Below, in pieces: positions 59,535-64,000 of a DNA stretch of 64,000 nucleotides. The notes under the pieces are model-generated. The model was not told the origin of the DNA. It ran no database searches and was given only the letters and a program-made list of their open reading frames with translations. Numbering within the stretch: position 1 is the stretch's first letter; each line of letters starts with the position of its first letter. The stretch is from CAMLOF01 sp041913045. Its GTDB lineage: Bacteria > Pseudomonadota > Gammaproteobacteria > Burkholderiales > Burkholderiaceae_C. The stretch is from positions 124,001 to 188,000 of the forward strand of contig JAYSGB010000002.1 in the NCBI GenBank assembly GCA_041913045.1. The letters are read 5' to 3'. The position numbers were made by a program, and so were the translations under genes.

Positions 59535-60535
59535 CAGCAGACTCCGAAGGTGACGCCCAGGCGGGCAAGGTAGCGCCGGTAGGCACTGGAAACACGATCG
59601 GCCGGACCATGCACCTCGCGCACGGGCGCGTTGGCGGTGGCCGGCAACCGCTTGGGTTGTTGGGATTCGATGATGGGCTTGTCCTGCGCGAAAACGGCGT
59701 CCTGGAAGCGGCGCAGATCGTCGTCGCTGGAGGCGTCTTTGAAGGTGGCCATGGCAAACCAGGCTGTGCAGGATTCCGGCGTGCGCGGGCAGATGAAGAG
59801 CGCGATGGCGTTGCGGGTGCCCTGCTCTTCGGTGGCGTCTTTGGACAGCACTGCCGTGTAGGGTGCGGGCACGTCGTAGCGGTAGGCGATCCAGGCACCT
59901 TCGTTCGCACCCGCGTAGGCGCGCGGCTGCCAGGCTTTGCATTGGTTGACCGTGACCCCCTCGGGCGATTCGCGCACGTCTCCGGGGTCCACCTGGGCAT
60001 GATCGGGCGTACCCAGCCAGCCTTCGTGGACGAAGCCGAAGTGGCTTAAATCCAGGAAGTTTTCCACCAGACGCGGCGCGCTGGTGGCCACGTCATAGGG
60101 ACCGCAAAGCAACTGGCGCCAGCCAGCCGCCTCGCCCTGGGCAAAATGCGGGGGTGCCAGCAAGGGCTCCGGCAACCCGGGCGCTGGTGGGGCCAAGCGC
60201 ACCCACACCAGGCCATGGCGTTCCTGTGCTTCAAACACCTGGGCGCAATGGCTGGCTGGGGGCACAAAGGCCGGCTGCACCGGCACATGCATGCAGCGCC
60301 CGCCAGCCTCGAAGCGCCAGCCGTGGTAGGGGCAGGCCAACTGCCCTTCGGTTACCCGCCCCAGCGACAAGCGCGCGCCCCGGTGCGGGCAGCGATCAGC
60401 CCAAGCATGCACGGCACCTTGGTCGTCGCGCCACAGCACCAGCGGTTCGTCCAACAGCGTGGCAGCAACAGGCTGCTTGGCCACTTCAGCGGCAGCCACC
60501 ACGGGGTGCCAGAGGGTACGCTCTATCGCTTGCAT
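59534..60535 (-). CDS. Rieske non-heme iron oxygenase, single-component alpha subunit
   Basis: A 333-residue oxygenase of the vanillate/caffeine demethylase type. The Rieske cluster ligands are C49-x-H51 ('CPHRGA') and C68-x2-H71 ('CPYHGW'). The mononuclear iron triad fits D-x2-H-x4-H in 'DLSHFGFVHEG'. The reductase partner is not adjacent. Overlap with the adenine deaminase gene and the nearby guanine deaminase and nucleoside importer suggest a purine-like substrate, for instance N-demethylation of methylpurines. That is inference only. Confidence 0.87.
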   Translation of the reverse strand: MQAIERTLWHPVVAAAEVAKQPVAATLLDEPLVLWRDDQGAVHAWADRCPHRGARLSLGRVTEGQLACPYHGWRFEAGGRCMHVPVQPAFVPPASHCAQVFEAQERHGLVWVRLAPPAPGLPEPLLAPPHFAQGEAAGWRQLLCGPYDVATSAPRLVENFLDLSHFGFVHEGWLGTPDHAQVDPGDVRESPEGVTVNQCKAWQPRAYAGANEGAWIAYRYDVPAPYTAVLSKDATEEQGTRNAIALFICPRTPESCTAWFAMATFKDASSDDDLRRFQDAVFAQDKPIIESQQPKRLPATANAPVREVHGPADRVSSAYRRYLARLGVTFGVC

Positions 60536-60585
60536 ATTGGGGTCCAGCCTACCAGAACTGGCCCTGTCAACGCCAGCCCGAACCA

Positions 60586-60622
60586 TGAAAAAAAGCCACC
60601 GGGCTTGCGGCCACGGTGGCTT
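60586..60622 (-). terminator. Intrinsic terminator after the BMP-family receptor gene
   Basis: On the reverse strand a perfect 9-base stem, AAGCCACCG (60622-60614) and CGGTGGCTT (60601-60593), with a 12-base loop is followed directly by a run of T. It ends the importer transcript, so the Rieske and deaminase pair needs its own promoter or read-through. Confidence 0.85.
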
Positions 60623-60640
60623 GCCTTGACCTGAATCAGA

Positions 60641-61783
60641 TCAGTTGGGCAGCTTGCCTTCCACGCCCTTGACGTAGAACTTGATGCCACCCAGGAAGGC
60701 GTCGTCGGCAACCTGGTCCTTGGCCAGCACGTCCTTGCCGGACTGGTCCTTGATCGGGCCCTTCCAGATGGCGAAGGAGCCGTCTTTCAGACCGGCCTTG
60801 ACGGTGTCGATCTTGGCCTTGACATCGGCGGGCACGTCTTCAGCGATGGAGACCATGTCGATCGCGCCTTCTTTGTGGCCCCACCACACGGAACCAGTGC
60901 TCCAGGTGCCTTCCAGGGCGTCCTTGGTGGCCTTGATGTAGTACGGACCCCAGTTGATGACGGCGGAACCCAGGTGAGCCTTGGGACCGTAGGCGGTCAT
61001 GTCGGAATCCCAGCCGAAGGCGCGCTTGCCCATTTTCTCGGCGGTCTGCAGCACGGCAGAAGAGTCGGTGTTCTGCATCAGCACGTCGGCGCCGCCGTTG
61101 ATGAGCGACGTGGCGGCTTCGGTTTCCTTCGGCGGATCGAACCAGCCGTTGACCCACACGACCTTGGTCTTGACCTTCGGGTTGACCGACTGCGCACCCA
61201 GCGTGAAGCTGTTGATGTTGCGGATCACCTCGGGGATTGGGATGGAAGCCACCACGCCCAGCGTGTTGGTCTTGGTCATGGCACCGGCAATCACGCCAGC
61301 CATGTACGCGCCTTCATAGGTGCGGCTGTCGTAGGTGCGCATGTTCTCGGCGGTCTTGTAGCCGGTGGCGTGCTCGAACTTCACGTCCTTGAAGTCGGGG
61401 GCAACCTTGAGCATGGGCTCCATGTAGCCAAAGGTGGTGCCGAAGATCAGCTTGTTGCCCTGGCCAGCCAGGTCACGCAGCACGCGCTCGGCGTCAGCGC
61501 TCTCGGGAACGTTTTCCACGAAGGAGGTGACGACCTTGTCGCCAAATTCCTTTTCGACCGCCTTGCGGCCGTTGTCGTGGGCGAAGGTCCAGCCGCCGTC
61601 GCCCACAGGGCCAACGTAGGCAAAGGCGATCTTCAGCGGCTCGGCCTTGGGTGCCTCGGTCACGGGAGCGGGCGCGGGAGCCGGTGCCGGCTCCTCTTTC
61701 TTGCCACAGCCTACGAGCGCGGCGCTGGCCAGCGCGGTGAGCGCAGCCACCTTGAGCCAGGAACGTTTGTTCAGGTTGGTCAT
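60641..61783 (-). CDS. BMP-family ABC transporter substrate-binding lipoprotein
   Basis: A 380-residue receptor with a signal peptide ending in the lipobox 'LVGC' (Cys26), then a Pro/Ala linker ('APAPAPAPV') and a PnrA/Med-type binding domain ('AFAYVGPVGDGGWTFAHDNG'). BMP proteins bind purine nucleosides or related compounds. It lies 49 bases after the second permease gene and ends at a strong terminator. With the upstream permeases and ATPase it forms a nucleoside importer. Confidence 0.92.
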   Translation of the reverse strand: MTNLNKRSWLKVAALTALASAALVGCGKKEEPAPAPAPAPVTEAPKAEPLKIAFAYVGPVGDGGWTFAHDNGRKAVEKEFGDKVVTSFVENVPESADAERVLRDLAGQGNKLIFGTTFGYMEPMLKVAPDFKDVKFEHATGYKTAENMRTYDSRTYEGAYMAGVIAGAMTKTNTLGVVASIPIPEVIRNINSFTLGAQSVNPKVKTKVVWVNGWFDPPKETEAATSLINGGADVLMQNTDSSAVLQTAEKMGKRAFGWDSDMTAYGPKAHLGSAVINWGPYYIKATKDALEGTWSTGSVWWGHKEGAIDMVSIAEDVPADVKAKIDTVKAGLKDGSFAIWKGPIKDQSGKDVLAKDQVADDAFLGGIKFYVKGVEGKLPN

Positions 61784-61832
61784 ATCGACTCCAAAGAGCG
61801 GTGTTGATGAAACGGAAACGGCGAAAACGAAA

Positions 61833-62759
61833 TTATGAGCCCGGATAGAACGGTTTGCCGATGGAGCTGGGCATGTTCACACGAATCCACTGCGGATTGC
61901 GCGAGATAAGCACCAGTACCACCACCGTTGCCAGGTAGGGCAGCATGGTCAGGAACTGGCTCGGCACGTTGACACCGATGCCCTGCAGATGGAACTGGAG
62001 CATGGTGACACCGCCGAACAGGTACGCTCCCAGCAAGACGCGTGCCGGGCGCCAGGTGGCGAAGGTGGTGAGCGCCAGGGCAATCCAGCCCTTGCCCGCG
62101 ATCATGCCTTCCACCCACAGGGGGGTATAGACGGTGGACACGTAAGCGCCCGCCAGCCCGCACAAGGCACCGCCTGCCACCACAGCCATCAGGCGGATGC
62201 GGCGCACCGGGTAGCCCAGGGCGTGCGCAGATTCGGGGCTTTCGCCCACGCTGCGCAGCACCAGCCCGGCGCGGGTACGGTAGAGGAACCAGATGAGCCC
62301 GATGGTGAGCGCCACGCCAACGTACACCATGGGGTGGTGACGGAACAAAGCGCTACCAAGGAAGGGAATGTCGGCCAGCAACGGAATGGCGTGTTGCGCC
62401 TGCTCGGGCAACTTGGCCTGCACGTAAGACGTGCCAGCAAATGCCGAGAAACCCGCACCGAAAAGCGACAGCGCCAACCCGGTGGCGTACTGGTTGGTGT
62501 TGAGCCAGATGACCAGCACCCCGAAGATGACTGCCAGTACAGCACCAGCGAGCATGCCCGCACCAAACCCGGCCAGCGTGCTGCCGGTGTGCACCACCGT
62601 GGCAAAACCGGCCAGGGCGGCGCAGAGCATCATGCCCTCGGCCCCCAGGTTGACGATGCCTGCCTTTTCGTTGATGAGCAGCCCCAGCGAGGCGATGGCC
62701 AGAACAGTGCCCGCGTTGAGCGAGGCGGCGATGAGCAGAGCCGTGGATTCCATGGTCAC
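61833..62759 (-). CDS. Nucleoside ABC transporter permease (second)
   Basis: A 308-residue permease of the YufQ/NupQ type with about nine membrane segments and the conserved 'LLINEKAGIVNLGAEGMML' region. It pairs with the permease encoded upstream, whose stop overlaps its ATG (ATGA). Confidence 0.92.
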   Translation of the reverse strand: MTMESTALLIAASLNAGTVLAIASLGLLINEKAGIVNLGAEGMMLCAALAGFATVVHTGSTLAGFGAGMLAGAVLAVIFGVLVIWLNTNQYATGLALSLFGAGFSAFAGTSYVQAKLPEQAQHAIPLLADIPFLGSALFRHHPMVYVGVALTIGLIWFLYRTRAGLVLRSVGESPESAHALGYPVRRIRLMAVVAGGALCGLAGAYVSTVYTPLWVEGMIAGKGWIALALTTFATWRPARVLLGAYLFGGVTMLQFHLQGIGVNVPSQFLTMLPYLATVVVLVLISRNPQWIRVNMPSSIGKPFYPGS

Positions 62760-63811
62760 TTCCTCAGCTTGATGCGGTAGGCGATGAGCGTGTCGCAGGC
62801 CAGCAGCGCAAACAGCAGCAGCCCCTGAAACACCCCGGTGATGGACTTGGGCAGTCCCAGGCGCGACTGCGCCAGTTCACCGCCGATGTAGAACATGCTC
62901 ATGAGGATGGCGGAGAACACAATGCCCAGCGGATGCAGCCGCCCCACGAATGCGACGATGATGGCAGCAAAGCCATAACCCGCAGGCACATACGGCGTGA
63001 GCTGACCGATAGGCCCGGCCACCTCCAGCGCCCCCGCCAAGCCAGCCGCCGCACCCGACACGAGCAAGGCAATCCACAAGGCCCGCCGGGACGAGAAGCC
63101 CGCGTAACGTGCCGCTGCCGGAGCCAGCCCACCCACCTGCTGGGCAAAGCCCGAGTAGGTGCGGAACAGGTACACCCACACGGCAGCCACGCCTGCCAGC
63201 GCCAGCACCAGGCCGATGCTGACGCGCGAGCCGTCAAACAGCCGCGGCACCATGGCCACCTTTTCGAAAGTCTTGGTCTGCGGGAAATTGAAGCCCAGGG
63301 GGTCTTTCCACGGCCCGTAGACCAGGTAGTTGAGCACCTGCACCGCCACATACACCAGCATCAGGCTGACGAGAATTTCGTTGGCATTGAAGCGGTCGCG
63401 CAGCAAGGCAGTGATGCCCGCCCACACCATACCGCCCAGCACACCGGCCAGCAGCACGGCGGGCACGATCCAGGGGCCGGTGGTCTTGTCGGCCAGCAGG
63501 GCCACGCCCCCGGCGCAGATGGCACCGATGACGAACTGCCCCTCTGCGCCGATGTTCCACACGTTGGAGCGGAAGCACACGGCCAAACCCAGCGCAATGA
63601 GCAGCAACGGGGTGGCCTTGACCATCAACTCGCCCACGGCGTACCAGGACTTGAGTGGCTCCACAAAGAACACCTGCAGGCCACGCACCGGGTCTTTGCC
63701 CAGCGCCGCGAACAGGATGACGCCGATGACGACGGTGATGACCAGCGCCAGCAAGGGCGAGGCATAACTCCAGGCCTTGGAAGGCTGGGGCCGGACTTCA
63801 AGCTTGAGCAT
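62756..63811 (-). CDS. Nucleoside ABC transporter permease (first)
   Basis: A 351-residue permease of the YufP/NupP type with about nine membrane segments and 'GLAVCFRSNVWNIGAEGQFV', the partner of the next gene. The ATG at 63811 lies inside the end of the ATPase gene (14-base overlap) and begins 'MLKLEVRPQ'. Its stop overlaps the next start. Confidence 0.92.
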   Translation of the reverse strand: MLKLEVRPQPSKAWSYASPLLALVITVVIGVILFAALGKDPVRGLQVFFVEPLKSWYAVGELMVKATPLLLIALGLAVCFRSNVWNIGAEGQFVIGAICAGGVALLADKTTGPWIVPAVLLAGVLGGMVWAGITALLRDRFNANEILVSLMLVYVAVQVLNYLVYGPWKDPLGFNFPQTKTFEKVAMVPRLFDGSRVSIGLVLALAGVAAVWVYLFRTYSGFAQQVGGLAPAAARYAGFSSRRALWIALLVSGAAAGLAGALEVAGPIGQLTPYVPAGYGFAAIIVAFVGRLHPLGIVFSAILMSMFYIGGELAQSRLGLPKSITGVFQGLLLFALLACDTLIAYRIKLRK

Positions 63812-64000
63812 GGGCCACCTCCTCTTGCGCAACGGCTTTCACCGGCGCGTCCCACAAGCCCGACATCCATTCCCCGATGCGCTCGACGGTGGCGTCGGAG
63901 CGCATCACGCTGGGCGACAGGCGCCCCTTGGCAATCACGTGCATGCGGTCACATATTTCAAACAATTCGTCCAGCTCCTCGCTCACCACCAGCACGGCGC
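63798..64000 (-). CDS. Nucleoside ABC transporter ATPase, C-terminal end only
   Basis: The last 67 residues or so of a sugar/nucleoside-type ABC ATPase: 'VVSEELDELFEICDRMHVIA' follows Walker B in such double-domain proteins, and the Ala/Glu-rich tail ends at 63798. The rest lies beyond the right edge. It would drive the two permeases and the BMP receptor downstream. Confidence 0.88.
   Translation of the reverse strand, partial: AVLVVSEELDELFEICDRMHVIAKGRLSPSVMRSDATVERIGEWMSGLWDAPVKAVAQEEVAHAQA

Overview
The window is a gene-dense, high-GC stretch (only gaps shorter than 300 bases, no rRNA, tRNA, CRISPR array or recognisable transposase) from a betaproteobacterium, most likely order Burkholderiales, family Comamonadaceae. 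This placement is inferred from the gene families (TctC/Bug-type receptor, DUF2069, DUF2322, DUF3297, PXPV-type protein, proteasome-like Anbu) and from a GC-rich palindromic intergenic repeat of a type I associate with Comamonadaceae; it was not tested by alignment.

Layout. 0-9 kb is housekeeping: start of a PAS protein, mutS with an overlapping anbu-type protease and a hydrolase, uppP, a His-rich exported protein, glutaminase and glnS. 9-15.6 kb is an accessory island. It holds an AT-rich P-loop ATPase/nuclease gene broken by one in-frame TAG, a convergent NERD-nuclease/UvrD-helicase, an XRE/AbiEii toxin-antitoxin-like pair behind a complex set of operators, and an unknown membrane protein. 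15.7-27.9 kb returns to metabolism: tautomerase, LysR regulator, small conserved genes, haloacid dehalogenase with ferredoxin, a split YeeE/YedE transporter, aroQ, exporters, aroC, a CBS protein, metY, a hydrolase and an enolase-superfamily enzyme. Three copies of a hairpin repeat sit exactly where they supply the ribosome binding site of aroC, metY and the hydrolase.

28-42 kb is signalling and envelope. A 1134-residue ammonium transporter fused to PAS-PAS-GGDEF-EAL lies behind a sigma-54-like promoter and is followed by a soluble chemoreceptor-like protein. Then come YihY, a glycolate-oxidase-like flavoprotein, thyA, and a tightly packed envelope operon (Bax-inhibitor-1, a second actinobacterial-looking UppP, a CNNM/CorC protein, a lipoprotein, ExoD and a small membrane protein).

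42-48.3 kb is a tricarboxylate uptake locus (tctCBA) with its divergent two-component system tctDE, then a cupin gene and dcd. 48.5-56 kb holds a chemoreceptor plus cheW and a four-gene efflux operon (NodT-type outer membrane factor, MacA-type adaptor, ABC ATPase, ABC permease). 56-64 kb is a purine locus: guanine deaminase, adenine-deaminase-type enzyme with an overlapping Rieske oxygenase, and a BMP-type nucleoside ABC importer running off the right edge. The most unusual items are the interrupted ATPase/nuclease next to the NERD-helicase, the RBS-carrying mobile repeat, the Amt/c-di-GMP fusion, and a recurrent -10-like box placed 6-9 bases before start codons, which suggests leaderless mRNAs.
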